From SLID01 sp041667545 (GTDB taxonomy: Bacteria; Omnitrophota; Gorgyraeia; Tantalellales; Tantalellaceae): a stretch of DNA of 50,581 nucleotides. A program made the position numbers and the translations under genes. Positions 42,901-49,300 of the stretch are shown here, one piece after another. The notes under the pieces were generated by a model, which was not told the origin of the DNA, ran no database searches, and was given only the letters and a program-made list of their open reading frames with translations. Location: positions 1-50,581 of the forward strand of contig JBAYES010000009.1 of NCBI GenBank assembly GCA_041667545.1, in the 5' to 3' direction. The first letter of the stretch is position 1. Each line of letters opens with the position of its first letter.

Positions 42901-43457
42901 TAATACCGGGAGAGGATTCTCTGGCTTCTGCCGATTTTGACCAGAGAAGCTCCTTCAGAGATGTTTTTGCCCGCTTGAGACGTGATTATTCCGGCAATAG
43001 AGAAAAGATAATTATGGTTCCCGATGACAAAATGGATAATGTGGAAGATGTCGCCGTGCTTATTGAGCGCATAAGAGAATACGAACACGAGGTTAGCGGA
43101 CGCGAAGTGGAGATGAATTTCGCTCTTACCAGTGAAAAGCAGCTTGATCTGATCCCTGAAAGCGCCAAAGCCCTGATCTTTGAGGCAGAAGGCGGCAATA
43201 TCGGGTCTATACGCCAGATCGAAGGTATTATAGCCGCGTTAAGGACGCTTCATATTGCCGATATTAAGGAAAGAAATAACAGATTATCTGTGATATACAG
43301 ATTGCTTACCGAGAAAGATCCTCCCGAGGTTTTTCCGGGAGACCTTAGGGAACTTGCAAGAGTGGTTAAATTTGTATTACCTCCTGTTCTAATATTGGAC
43401 AGTGACGGATTAAAAGAACTGAACGATCAAATGCAGATCTTTATAGAGTTCGCATGA
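33978..43457 (+). CDS. Giant gene 2: 3,159-residue sugar-phosphate/kinase/radical-SAM fusion
   Basis: The protein starts MKYRTRHIIVRLLIAATIAV, a textbook signal peptide (basic n-region, hydrophobic core, small residues near SSA). After about 150 residues of unknown sequence it carries, in order: ribulose-phosphate-3-epimerase-like barrel (188-422), APH-type kinase (427-768), GatZ/KbaZ-like domain (785-1168), HAD hydrolase (1185-1485), second APH-type kinase (1488-1881), degenerate kinase (within 1895-2378), radical SAM with N-terminal B12-type domain (2388-2831), a stranded kinase N-lobe (2833-2918) and an unknown C-terminus. The mix is mainly sugar phosphates plus phosphotransfer. It is odd that enzymes normally found in the cytoplasm, including an oxygen-sensitive radical SAM, follow an export signal. 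Expressed separately from gene 1 by its own promoter. Confidence 0.9.
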   Translation: MKYRTRHIIVRLLIAATIAVFSVSSADPVVLTDNFPEFSTLAVPSFHQKGIPLDAERLQRDNVHFEKQLMMVSFAIADHFIREKKDIRTLPRSVRDNLRNIPWALKFIRDHKIDLEASSYEQSDYGVRFEDGVVSIRYSKAGRLREMQVCALGTIDPGDGAWRSTDRFAVKDIEVDPGAYDAGDGRSNDQKTVQLSFSILGADPSQLESEVDKIIACGLDSLHVDYFDGASTFGDRVDPSGSIRKISDRSIPIYVHLWANEPGKALIDKLIDAGLKGGRDKIILSYESFSDITDLIALVLYIKQRDLNVGLSLNPGTDISVLDRLWNCFDNKMKTVVVMGVVPGPAGQQSFIPETLDKIRSLRKMIVSKNKDIEIEADGGINAKTYKDLLIAGADTLSCRSLYLKSSNLKERARSIKEYAAALVSIRERGEIVDILESFSFSVVAVVESEGELFVRKQALFSGENELIPEIRWIRRLPDEIKQFFPAMLGHSLERGNVFYEMPYYAETTDLMKQIRTRGLSSQKVNDILERILRSYLKQFSLRQGKVKADPGYLRKTVVEKTDRRLNEVKRRDASFGGLLDPEYLTINGRKCKNIPALFSEMEHDGELLEQLNPRYLHFIHGDLSFQNILTSGNTFLYVDPAGKNSGDLVYDLSKLSQTIFGKLDLIERGAFNLSIDGEIVDFSIKQTDPCWRVYKELEEGFDSVLNNTGVSDYLSENDPYWRLRLQLTTALNFAGYMLFRLNDEEKAKAFYVQSVIMINDFLERYNSLSEFGKRLIKERAVKDAEGKRVTLPAICPMSESIIRSFLEVAKEDGTIPVFISTPRQVDVEGSYTGWTQEDYVKIVRDTADEIGYEGSIYLERDHGGPWQRPQDKELSLQEAMKNAKRTYRADLDAGYNILHIDVTMFEGEKDKKLEIGDMIDRTVELIEHCEEYRLKKNIPPVAYEIGSDENQRSLKSNDDITRYVKALRERLVQKELEYVWDNIVYLVIDTGARISGKGQIGTLESERIVRIFKIASSFGLYLKQHNSDFMEEDQLKILPLAGIAAANIGPEVSKAEYEALDELEKEIARRDPEFEPFFMELVAEELEHVGRWRHWFKEYENIYDLNEDDKREVLLNCGRYVQDYESIKTARLRLYKEANAQGIEFPERFINERIKERIRFITGALVAPAGVNINVNRAVDAVLESDALAFDIDRTITRERRESMTEGVATGMLKFCKGGIESRKKIRIVTGRPLSKVRDNGTLEPFLGKLREMNIDVDLVVYVSEGAGKYAVTNNGEFIPFEEYNKPFTTFEANRIMEVLRRLSARIGEEQGVESQVDKAGDIRFEWRAYGSDNTEYYFETNPGIQYEVPRKTRFELGTLALAELVGNGVEDVDFIVSGGTTIGFVRKGVSKKRAILDIIHEDGTVTYFGDEVGSVIDVSGNEKVGNDNSVGRMIGDGVKGLQVVALDEVPTGVPEGVIWIGGGVEGTTNILEHAHYVRGRSLKRMQDMQFLLEQYDITDETLLSVTELEKGKGIHDPFYKVRSGKGNYILRHVNPNVFDGDSLEAVRYEIWVVNSLKNAGIPVVPVVEKSKLEGWEEKPEDRYICRDENGKFFILYENMEENRFDGIEVSSFSAVTDQKYESMIDMIADIHKIFLASYCPYERERLAGNMLDIRKLTKKLRRMHDIVREKKYKQRRPVTRGERFVLENSGFVADQIDEMCKNLGYYYGRQDMRRIPIHGDFTPTNNIFREDEIAGIIDWEYSRVDIMIFDLAAMLRQGLPGGKYDFSINNIRRLVFGYNELNPLTESEIRALPEVFRYKLVDRLSRMATPWRYFEGMDFDFQGASEEEKTALLIDKNDALYEWHVSLVDALWNFTALIEDGSFEREIVRPLLMRNGIIDGDEEREAAPEKLSGEVINETLEGLKEKSPFSISMRRTLGDISFKELIDDARPADEVCRENNKIWAREGNYYDNGWLKIMSDFEIIFQHKYAVIYRVPTGNIYVAIRGKDDQRVADNKDMAVIEVVLNSDYTVAKIAVKHPVSEYDMSRSSMAIQLTEAEVFDKYSMLGEALRYQLVWQEVDGESRFREVMDDRTIELGSLVERAIKDPSVMSEKDISSIMSLRYIKSKVIRMRALTALGILYDAGKIPEEVFKNAVRDLIDQNIEEGYRVIERAIKYDADFIKDTFKNIYGEDAETDDISSVDIMYFDQAEEKDIYKVIFNLTENRGARVAIISVIRQDEINISLSQDAINTSTRAWREICDHGIGTVAKLGAMYWELDYRARMVNFAIDPGKGKKEEPLVNNIQVISREYIEGETLSEILSNKHMSESEKKKAIASCREESERFFLQTMETTGKGYFIEDPRPSNFMLYKVDGKYVVRLMDLDRLVEFPNMVMLRKVINKFMPRVVNMRTVFVNMADRNAEEVRPPLAISSLTSAAKKSFGDDINIDVVDLGLKHDGFDMGKYVGERNANIVCISIPASSLFEHALEVAEQIKDANPDVFVVAGGIHPTVDPAGVMAYDCFDALVKGEGEKVLVEFLGTFLSGGDWMHIGGLMYRDESGGIVDTGPAETIELDDLPKDIFSEIDLSEYDLGLNEFGGEKFLPVTASRGCPYKCRFCSYTAVAGKTRFKTPERMVSEIEGYVEKYGIHNFFFYDDTFTLNRDFVRNFCNMVIDRGLNIRWRCFTRADRVDEDLLLLMRNAGCSHIAFGLECADEEVLNKIDKKAALQEYRDACSLAKKAGIRVKLFLLFGLPGQTAQSVDKTIDFLREVSPEEIDAQFFVPYPGSEFAAYPGEWGITILDPAYTGFRQREQRRGGEEVHPVVETQWMKRSDIEAARKRTLEEFEKIRSGNVNFEIPREGIVEVLEKTPLYSVILLNRGGKLYVRKQAWPTGEMLVTKEIRQVEKLPGDLKGLISVSERPGYTYYEMPHDMDSWGRGQVLIAENLEKEERSRISSEQADLNKQRSVMSELHELNMDLIPPVPDGRTVYYVLPESIIPGEDSLASADFDQRSSFRDVFARLRRDYSGNREKIIMVPDDKMDNVEDVAVLIERIREYEHEVSGREVEMNFALTSEKQLDLIPESAKALIFEAEGGNIGSIRQIEGIIAALRTLHIADIKERNNRLSVIYRLLTEKDPPEVFPGDLRELARVVKFVLPPVLILDSDGLKELNDQMQIFIEFA
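34540..35240 (+). other. Gene 2 residues 188-422: ribulose-phosphate 3-epimerase-like domain
   Basis: LSFSILGADPSQLESEV, HVDYFDG (His223, Asp225), YVHLW (His256), GLSLNPGT, VVVMGVVPGPAGQQSFIP and EADGGINAKTY (Asp378) follow the epimerase order. The metal ligands and the two catalytic aspartates of the family are all present. The enzyme interconverts ribulose-5-phosphate and xylulose-5-phosphate. The HVD-x-x-DG and G-x-GGQ loops deviate slightly, so the substrate may differ. Confidence 0.85.
35255..36280 (+). other. Gene 2 residues 427-768: APH-type phosphotransferase
   Basis: Catalytic loop FIHGDLSFQNIL (His621, Asp623, Asn628) and LYVDPAG (Asp640) are the conserved H-G-D-x-x-x-x-N and D-x-x signatures of aminoglycoside/choline-kinase-like enzymes. 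The N-lobe reads ELFVRKQA, with the likely ATP-binding Lys. Such enzymes phosphorylate small-molecule hydroxyls. A second copy follows at 38440 and a partial one at 42475. Confidence 0.8.
36330..37480 (+). other. Gene 2 residues 785-1168: GatZ/KbaZ-like (tagatose-bisphosphate aldolase) domain
   Basis: PVFISTPRQVDVEGSYTGWT, ERDHGGPWQRPQ (Asp862, His863), LQEAMKNAKRTY, DAGYNILHIDVTMFEG and PPVAYEIGSDENQ follow the motif order of GatZ/KbaZ, which assist class II tagatose-1,6-bisphosphate aldolases. GatZ-type proteins have been regarded as a structural or chaperone-like subunit, so catalysis on its own is uncertain. It sits between two kinases, consistent with a sugar-phosphate theme. Confidence 0.75.
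37530..38430 (+). other. Gene 2 residues 1185-1485: HAD-family hydrolase
   Basis: ALAFDIDRTIT gives the D-x-D-x-T nucleophile motif (Asp1192, Asp1194). IRIVTGRPL is motif II. VSKKRAIL supplies the motif III lysine. FGDEVGS (Asp1412) with GNDNS (Asp1429) completes motif IV. This is the arrangement of Cof/phosphomannomutase-like HAD phosphatases with a C2 cap. Likely a sugar-phosphate phosphatase. Confidence 0.8.
38440..39620 (+). other. Gene 2 residues 1488-1881: second APH-type phosphotransferase
   Basis: YKVRSGKGNYILRHVNP is the N-lobe, IPIHGDFTPTNNIF (His1720, Asp1722, Asn1727 or Asn1728) the catalytic loop, and GIIDWEYSRVD (Asp1740) the metal-binding Asp. It resembles homoserine-kinase/choline-kinase-like APH enzymes more than the first copy does. 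Looks complete. Confidence 0.8.
39660..41110 (+). other. Gene 2 residues 1895-2378: helical part and degenerate kinase-like domain
   Basis: The first part is an unknown mixed domain with helical repeats. The second contains VISREYIEGETL, a hinge-like stretch, then GYFIEDPRPSNFMLY and VVRLMDLDRL, which look like the catalytic loop (D-x-x-x-x-N) and metal Asp of a kinase fold with the usual His lost. Possibly inactive. Confidence 0.5.
41140..42470 (+). other. Gene 2 residues 2388-2831: B12-binding-type radical SAM domain
   Basis: An N-terminal Rossmann-like region (RPPLAISSLTSAA, VVAGGIHPT, KGEGEKVLVEFL) precedes the 4Fe-4S motif GCPYKCRFCSY with Cys2591, Cys2595 and Cys2598. GLECADEEVLNKI and LFGLPGQTAQSV are typical of B12-radical SAM enzymes such as BchE-like methyltransferases and cyclases. 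The D-x-H-x-x-G cobalamin motif is not evident, as in many members. Reaction unknown. Confidence 0.85.
42475..42740 (+). pseudogene. Gene 2 residues 2833-2920: stranded kinase N-lobe fragment
   Basis: The segment with KLYVRKQAW and EIRQVEKLPGDL and ending YYEMPH is a clear repeat of the start of the first APH domain (ELFVRKQA, EIRWIRRLPDEI, FYEMPY). The catalytic C-lobe is missing, so this is an orphan remnant inside an intact reading frame. Confidence 0.7.
42800..43457 (+). other. Gene 2 C-terminal region, unknown
   Basis: An alpha/beta region with TVYYVLPESIIPGEDSL, KIIMVPDDKM and a final strand FVLPPVLILDSDG. No family recognised. The ending pattern resembles that of gene 1. Confidence 0.4.
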
Positions 43458-43464
43458 GCAGTTT

Positions 43465-43515
43465 AAAGGGTACAGGCTGCTTTATTCTCTCGTGAATAAA
43501 ACAGCGAGAATAAAG
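43465..43515. repeat. REP-like palindrome downstream of gene 2
   Basis: CTTTATTCTC (43480-43489) pairs perfectly with GAGAATAAAG (43506-43515). The left arm extends outward as TTAAAGGGTACAGGCTG. The right arm switches directly into the GTAACATTTCAG of the 48-bp array. Same family as 120-177. It lies a few bases after the gene 2 stop, so it may protect the mRNA 3' end, but it lacks a terminator U-run. Confidence 0.75.
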
Positions 43516-43755
43516 GTAACATTTCAGTCGTCCGCAGTAAATTCCCGTGCCGTCGTCACGAGGGTATCACCTCAGTTCTCCGCGGTAAATTCCCGCCCCG
43601 TCGTCACGAGGGTATCACCTCAGTTCTCCGCAGTAAATTCCCGTGCCTTCGTCACGAGGGTATCACCTCAGTTCTCCGCAGTAAATTCCCGCCCCGTCGT
43701 CACGAGGGTATCACCTCAGTTCTCCGCAGTAAATTCCCGCCCCGTCGTCACGAGG
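43516..43755 (+). repeat. Tandem array: five 48-bp units
   Basis: Five head-to-tail units of exactly 48 bp (43516, 43564, 43612, 43660, 43708). Each contains CAGTAAATTCCCG or a one-base variant and ends CGTCACGAGG. Unit 1 begins GTAACATTTCAG, units 2-5 GTATCACCTCAG. No spacers separate them, so this is not a CRISPR. A single 48-bp unit with the unit-1 type start lies at 33633-33680. Confidence 0.95.
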
Positions 43756-43756
43756 A

Positions 43757-43780
43757 GCCCTGTACCATACGGTACAGGGC
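43757..43780. repeat. Perfect 10-bp hairpin after the tandem array
   Basis: GCCCTGTACC and GGTACAGGGC enclose a 4-nt loop. The stem is strong but is followed by GACGAAG rather than U residues, so it is not a canonical intrinsic terminator. It could still help end the gene 2 transcript. Confidence 0.6.
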
Positions 43781-43811
43781 GACGAAGTGATCTCATAATA
43801 TGAAAATATTT

Positions 43812-43920
43812 CGGAGAGAGATTGCTTCGGCTCTATGCCAAGTCTGCCGAAATCCTGAGCCATAGCATTTATCGCGATACGAAGGGCTTCACCCGCCTTC
43901 GGCGGGCTCGCAACGACGGT
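43812..43920. repeat. 109-bp dispersed repeat, copy 1
   Basis: Begins CGGAGAGAGATTG and ends CTCGCAACGACGGT, with an inner hairpin of the form CCCGCCTTCGGCGGGC. Two further copies lie in tandem at 44131 and 44240. Confidence 0.9.
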
Positions 43921-43982
43921 ATAGAAGTCTATTTTGTAGAACCCTATTTAGAGGGATAGAGTTCTGCGGAATAGCGTTTTCA

Positions 43983-44081
43983 CGTCATTGCGAGGGAGCG
44001 AAGCGACCGAAGCAACCTCATAATTTATTGTATTTATTGAGATTGCTTCGTCACTCACTTCGTTCGTTCCTCGCAACGACG
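43983..44081. repeat. 99-bp MITE-like palindrome
   Basis: Ends CGTCATTGCGAGG and CCTCGCAACGACG are inverted repeats with one mismatch, and the inner arms (GAAGCGACCGAAGCAACCTC and GAGATTGCTTCGTCACTCAC) continue the pairing around an AT-rich centre. Repeats of this style are common in many bacterial genomes as short non-coding elements. No open reading frame of substance. Confidence 0.85.
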
Positions 44082-44130
44082 GGCGTGGGGAGATTGTTTC
44101 ACCCGCCTTCGGCGGGCTCGCAACGACGGT

Positions 44131-44348
44131 CGGAGAGAGATTGATTCGGCCCTATGCTAAGTCTGCCGAAATCCTGAGCCTCGTATGTTCCCACAAGACG
44201 AAGGGTTTCACCCGCCTTCGGCGGGCTCGCAACGACGGTCGGAGAGAGATTGATTCGGCCCTATGCCAAGTCTGCCGAAATCCTGAGCCTCATATGTTCC
44301 CACAAGACGAAGGGCTTCACCCGCCTTCGGCGGGCTCGCAACGACGTC
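44131..44348. repeat. 109-bp repeat, copies 2 and 3 in tandem
   Basis: Two head-to-tail 109-bp units (44131-44239 and 44240-44348), nearly identical to each other and to 43812-43920. The tail of another unit lies at 44090-44130. Short open frames here are repeat translations, not genes. Confidence 0.92.
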
Positions 44349-44416
44349 GAAGAGAGACTATTTGCCCTTTTAGCGTGGAAATCATGTTAGTAATAAAAAA
44401 GTTAAGTTTTGTATTG

Positions 44417-44444
44417 TTGACAATTTTGAGCAATGTGTTAGACT
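44417..44444 (+). promoter_or_regulatory. Candidate promoter of giant gene 3
   Basis: Perfect -35 TTGACA (44417-44422), 16-nt spacer, -10-like TAGACT (44439-44444). It leaves an AT-rich leader of about 235 nt, 44450-44685, in which I see no gene, riboswitch or clear hairpin. Confidence 0.5.
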
Positions 44445-44673
44445 GATAGCGTTAGAAAATTTAAAAGGTTAATGTTGATAAAATGAAAAGAGAAAAAATT
44501 GTTTTATTTCATGTTACCGTGTTTTTATGGCATAATGCTTTCGCTATCAGGAAGTTTTTTAAAACCTATAGACGTTTAAAAAGTTGGAGTTGAGCGCATT
44601 AAAAAACATACAAAAATTTTTTCACAACGAGTTATGAAAACAAAATCACAAATTCTTCGAAAGGCATAAAAAT

Positions 44674-44678
44674 GGAGG
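44674..44678 (+). promoter_or_regulatory. Shine-Dalgarno of giant gene 3
   Basis: GGAGG, 7 nt before the ATG at 44686. The ATG at 44672 is out of the question because it meets a stop after three codons. Confidence 0.8.
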
Positions 44679-44685
44679 CATAAAT

Positions 44686-46340
44686 ATGAATGTTTGGAAA
44701 ATATCATGGTCCAAACTGAAGGGTATATTCAGGCAACCCGCGCGCGGTATTTCAGACGATATTGAGGGAATATCGACTTTCAGGCGGCGTCATGCCCTGT
44801 TCTTCAAGACGACGGCGATGTTCCTGATATTGGCGTTCCTATCGGCCGATATAGTAAGGGCGCAGGGGGCGGCACCTTTGTGGCAGAATACTAAGGCCGA
44901 TATGCCGGTAAGAACGCCGGAAGTACACGGTATAGAAGTTCCCTACGAACAGGGAAAACCCGTGGACGCCTACAGCAATGGCGGAGACGAAATAATTATC
45001 AATATTCAGGATGCCCACGCGTCGCTTTCCGCGCAATATTCCATAATAGATCTTCTGCAGTCGCTCTACGCGAAATACGACCTTGACGTTATAGCCCTCG
45101 AGGGAGCCGAAGGGCCGCTCGACCTTTCTCTTTTGCGTTCATTTCCGGATGCCGATGTAAGGAGAAGGACCTCGGAAGGCCTTATGCGCGAAGGGCTGAT
45201 GTCGGCGGGCGAGCTGTTTTCCATTATCTCGGAAGATTCCCTGCATGTTTACGGTATAGAGAGCGACGATCTTTATCAGGCGAACATAAAGGCGCTTAAC
45301 GATATCATGGACACGCAATCCGAAAGTCTTTCAAACACGATGGCGCTTCAGCGCGCGCTCAACGTGCTGAAGGAACGCATATTTTCGGATGACCTCATGA
45401 CGCTTACCGAACACGCGTACAAGCACAGGGAAGGAGATGTGACTTTTGCCGAGCATTGGGATGTGGTGTCCGATATAGCCCTTCGTCATGGGATAACGAT
45501 CACGCCGGCTGACGGGCTTAGCGATCTTTTAACGACCATTGAACTTGAAAAGGAAATAGATTTTAACAGGGCCAATAGGGAGCGTAACATAGTGATAGAC
45601 GTTCTTTCCAGGATGCTCGAGAAGGACGCGCTTGAGGAATTGGTGCAGATAAGCGTACGCTTTAAAACGGGGCGTGTGTCGCAGGGAGAATTTCACCGGT
45701 ATCTGGCCGCCCAAGCCGAGACAGCGGGCCTGGATCCGGAAGAGTACGGGAATCTCATATCTTTTACGCGCTATGTGACCATATACGAAGATATGGATAT
45801 TTTGGAGATATTCGGTTTTATGGACGATATAGAAAGAACGGTTCGGGAAAAGCTTTTCCGAAACGATGAAGAACGCGAATTGTACCACATTGACAGGGCC
45901 CTGCGAATTATTGAAAAGTTATACACGATATCCTTGACCACAGACGACCGCCGGTATATGAGCGAATACGGCGAATATTTCACACGCGAAAAAATAAAAG
46001 AGTTTATCCGTGAAAAATGCCATAAGTACGCTCTGAAACCCGATGAGAAGTATGATCTCGACGCCATTTACGGGAATTTGCATAAAGGGTATGAGTTTTA
46101 CGAATTAGCCGAAAAACGCAACGCGGCTATGATACAGAAAACGGTTAAAGCGATGCGCCAGAACGGAAAGAAAGCGGCAGCTCTTATAACCGGAGGATTC
46201 CACTCCGACGGGCTTAAGGGGCTCATCAAGGGTAATGGGTTGTCATATCTTGTTATTCTGCCTAAATTCGAGAATGACAAAGACCGGCCCTACATTACGG
46301 TGCTTACAAACAGAAAACAGCCGTATGAGGAATTAATAGC
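44686..46340 (+). other. Gene 3 residues 1-551: anchor and TraB/ChaN-like domain
   Basis: Same layout and spacing as residues 1-548 of gene 1, with the IQDAHAS motif, EGAEG, then a long helical middle and GGFHSDGLKGL. The sequences have diverged considerably except at the motifs, which marks the motifs as functionally constrained. Confidence 0.5.
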
Positions 46341-49300
46341 GAAAGGGGAATATTCTCTTGCGGTGCCTTTATATTCGACCGGTCCGGACAAAACGCGGAT
46401 AGTTGACAAAGTTTTGATGGATATCGCCGCAGGGGTGGGAAATCAACTTTTTGCAGGAAAAGCCCTTGCCGATATAGAACAGAAAATGCCGGATCTGAGG
46501 CGGGAAATGTATCAAAGGGCCCGGGAAGAGCTGGGCTCTTTGGAAAATAGAAGCAAGGGGTGGGAAAAGAGACCTGAAGGGACAGTTGAGGATGTATCTC
46601 ATGTTCTGGGGATAAGATCGCCTGCCGACGGCAGCCCGGCGGATATTGACGATAAAGTTGAATTTTCGGTAAAGCCAATAAGGCCGCGCGGACGCCTTGT
46701 GGTAAAAGTGACACGCAGAGACGGTGACGGGGAACGATCGGTCTATGTAGAACGGCTCAAGGACGGGGAAGTGAATGTAATAAGAGCCGATGATACCCTT
46801 CCGGAAGAAATAGCCGAGGCAGAGAAAGTGGAAGACCGGCGCAGAGGGCGGAGAATAGACGCGCCCGGGGTTGACGATAAAGCCGGGCTTACAAGACGGG
46901 ACTTGCTAAAAGGGATCTTAGCGGCCGCGGCGGCGCAGATACTTCCGGGCGCGAACATGTCAAAAGCGGACGATAGGCGCTATCTGATCACAAAAGGAAC
47001 CGAGATACAAAAAGATACGCTTGATGTTTTTTCCCGTCCCGGGGATGTGAAGCGTTATGTCCTGTACCGAAAGATCGATCCTGTTTCGCGGGAGGAAGCC
47101 GGCATCATATTGACACGCGAATCAGTCAAGCACCCGATGGAGTACAAATATGTCAAGATAGCGGGAGATGAAGTGGTTTTGGACATCAACTATGACGTTT
47201 TCGACGCGTGGGCATCGATGAGAAATGTAGCCCCGGCGCCGCATAGCATGGTGCCTTATGAAACGATATCCGAGGAAGTGAAAAAAAGCATTTTAACTCC
47301 TCTTAAGCAAAAATACCCCGAAGAGATGGCCAATATAAGCAATGTTTCCGACGATGAATGGGTAGATATTTTTGTCGACCTATGTGAAGTACATCGGCTT
47401 ACCCCGCCTATGGCCAAGGCCCATATCGAAGGGGTTGGAAAGTGGCTGGCGGTAATAATTAAGAAACTGGAGCAGTTAAATGCCGGGGTGGAGATGGTTC
47501 CTGAAATACTTTTTATGCCGATATACGATATACGTCCGTATGACCAGACATACAGAGTAAAGCAAGGGTTCCCGGATTTGCTTACTTTGTTGAGTCTCGC
47601 GGACTATATGCAATCGCTTGAAACCGACATAAGTTTTCACAAAAAGACGGGCCGGGATGTATCAAACGATTACCTTGTTCCGATATTGAGAATAGGGGTC
47701 GAGTCGCATAGGCGGTATCCCGGAAAGATCGATATGGATGCCGTACAGACCGAACAGGAAATAGCTCGGATCAGGAAGCAGATAGCCAACCGCCGTATTT
47801 TTCAGGCCTGGCATATGGCGCGTATTCACTATGCTGAAGGGGTTCATTACGACGCGAAAAAACCGATGATGGAATCGGCCATAAGGCATGCCCGTGCGGA
47901 AGAGAGGATAGGCGCTCTTTCCGTGGGAGCCGATCCCTGGTTCATAAAATATTTCAGGCCCAAATTCAGAGGGGCTTTCGACAGGGAACGTTTTGAGGAA
48001 TCAGCCGCTTTTTCAAGGTATTACTCGCATATGGTCGCTCAACGTATGAGCCCTGAAGGGTACCGGGCCATGGAAAAAACGAGAAGCGAGCTGGGCAAAC
48101 TTTTGAATGAGGAGTTCGGTGATTACAACGAGTTGTCGTTAGAAGAACTTGTCGCCGTACCGGAGGCGCCGGATTCAGGGTTTTTCAAAGCCGTTTATGA
48201 TCTATTCAGTTTTCCTGAAATGTACAAAGGGTCCGCATCGGAGCCTCTTATACTTACGATGAAACGCATGACGGAACTGGATCGTTTATTCAAGGCGTTC
48301 AAGTCAATCATAGAACATCATCGTGTGCGCGGCACCCATCTGGGGGATGTTTCCGTAAGTGAAATGCAGAGGATAATGGACAGTACGGTCCATAACGCCG
48401 ATTGGAGAGCTTTTTTCAAAAAGGTAACGGCCGGTCAGAAAAAAAGATTTAAGTCCCCGGACATATTCAAAATACTCTTTTTCGTCAATACGCGCCAGAC
48501 GGGTCCCGTCCTCATAGAAGAGGGTCCCGATAAGGGCAAGTACGGGAACACGTATTACAGGGCCGATTATAAAACGGTCGAACACACGGAGATACTTGTT
48601 CTTGATGCCAGGGAACGCGCGCTTTACAAGGAGGAATACAGCCCTCAAGGTAAACTGCGGCTTAAAGTAAGGTCCCTGTATTTTGATAAAGCCTCAGAGG
48701 TTGAGGTCAAGGGCGCCAAGGACGGAGAGATACACAAAATTTCAATACCCGAGGGGGCGGAGAGACATTCCATAGAAAGGTATTACCAGACTAAAGCCGA
48801 ACCGGTCGGAACGGAAGTGGTAATTGTAGATAAATCGTCAAACCTGATATACAAAAGGACCAAAACGGGAGATACCGTCACGGTACACAGGAAATTTACC
48901 CGCGCGGGGGAGAAATATCCCACAATGAGGATGGAGCGGTATAGATCCGGCGCGCTCTCGGAATGGGCCGAATATCAGGTGCGCGGAAAACGATGGTTCA
49001 TGACCGGGCATGAGAACTTAGAGAGTAATGAAAAGGCCTCCTTTGAAATAAGCGAAATACCGTCTAAAGAAGGAGTTAATAACCTTGTTCTGGAAGGGCA
49101 AAGGAAGGATGCCCAGGGCAGGCTGCACCGGCACAGAACAGTGTTCCGTGGCACGGATGATTTTTTCGATACTCCGGCCGAAGTGCTTGAGGATAAACAG
49201 ATAACCACTCAGGCCATATTGGGCCATGAATATAAGACTACGCGTGAAACGAAGCTTAATAGGGATAGGGAATTACCGCGGAAAGTTCTCGATAGATTAG

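Noticed and set aside
43480..43515. Intrinsic terminator after gene 2
   Set aside because: Good stem but no U-run. The same palindrome occurs upstream of gene 1 where no gene ends on the plus strand in view.
43516..43755. Possible CRISPR array
   Set aside because: The units are directly adjacent without unique spacers and no cas genes are present.
43492..43803. 103-codon frame on the plus strand with a 16-residue repeat
   Set aside because: It is the translation of the 48-bp tandem array (48 is divisible by three), has no ribosome binding site and starts inside the palindrome.
44141..44446. 101-codon frame on the plus strand
   Set aside because: It is the translation of the 109-bp repeats and has no Shine-Dalgarno or protein-like composition.
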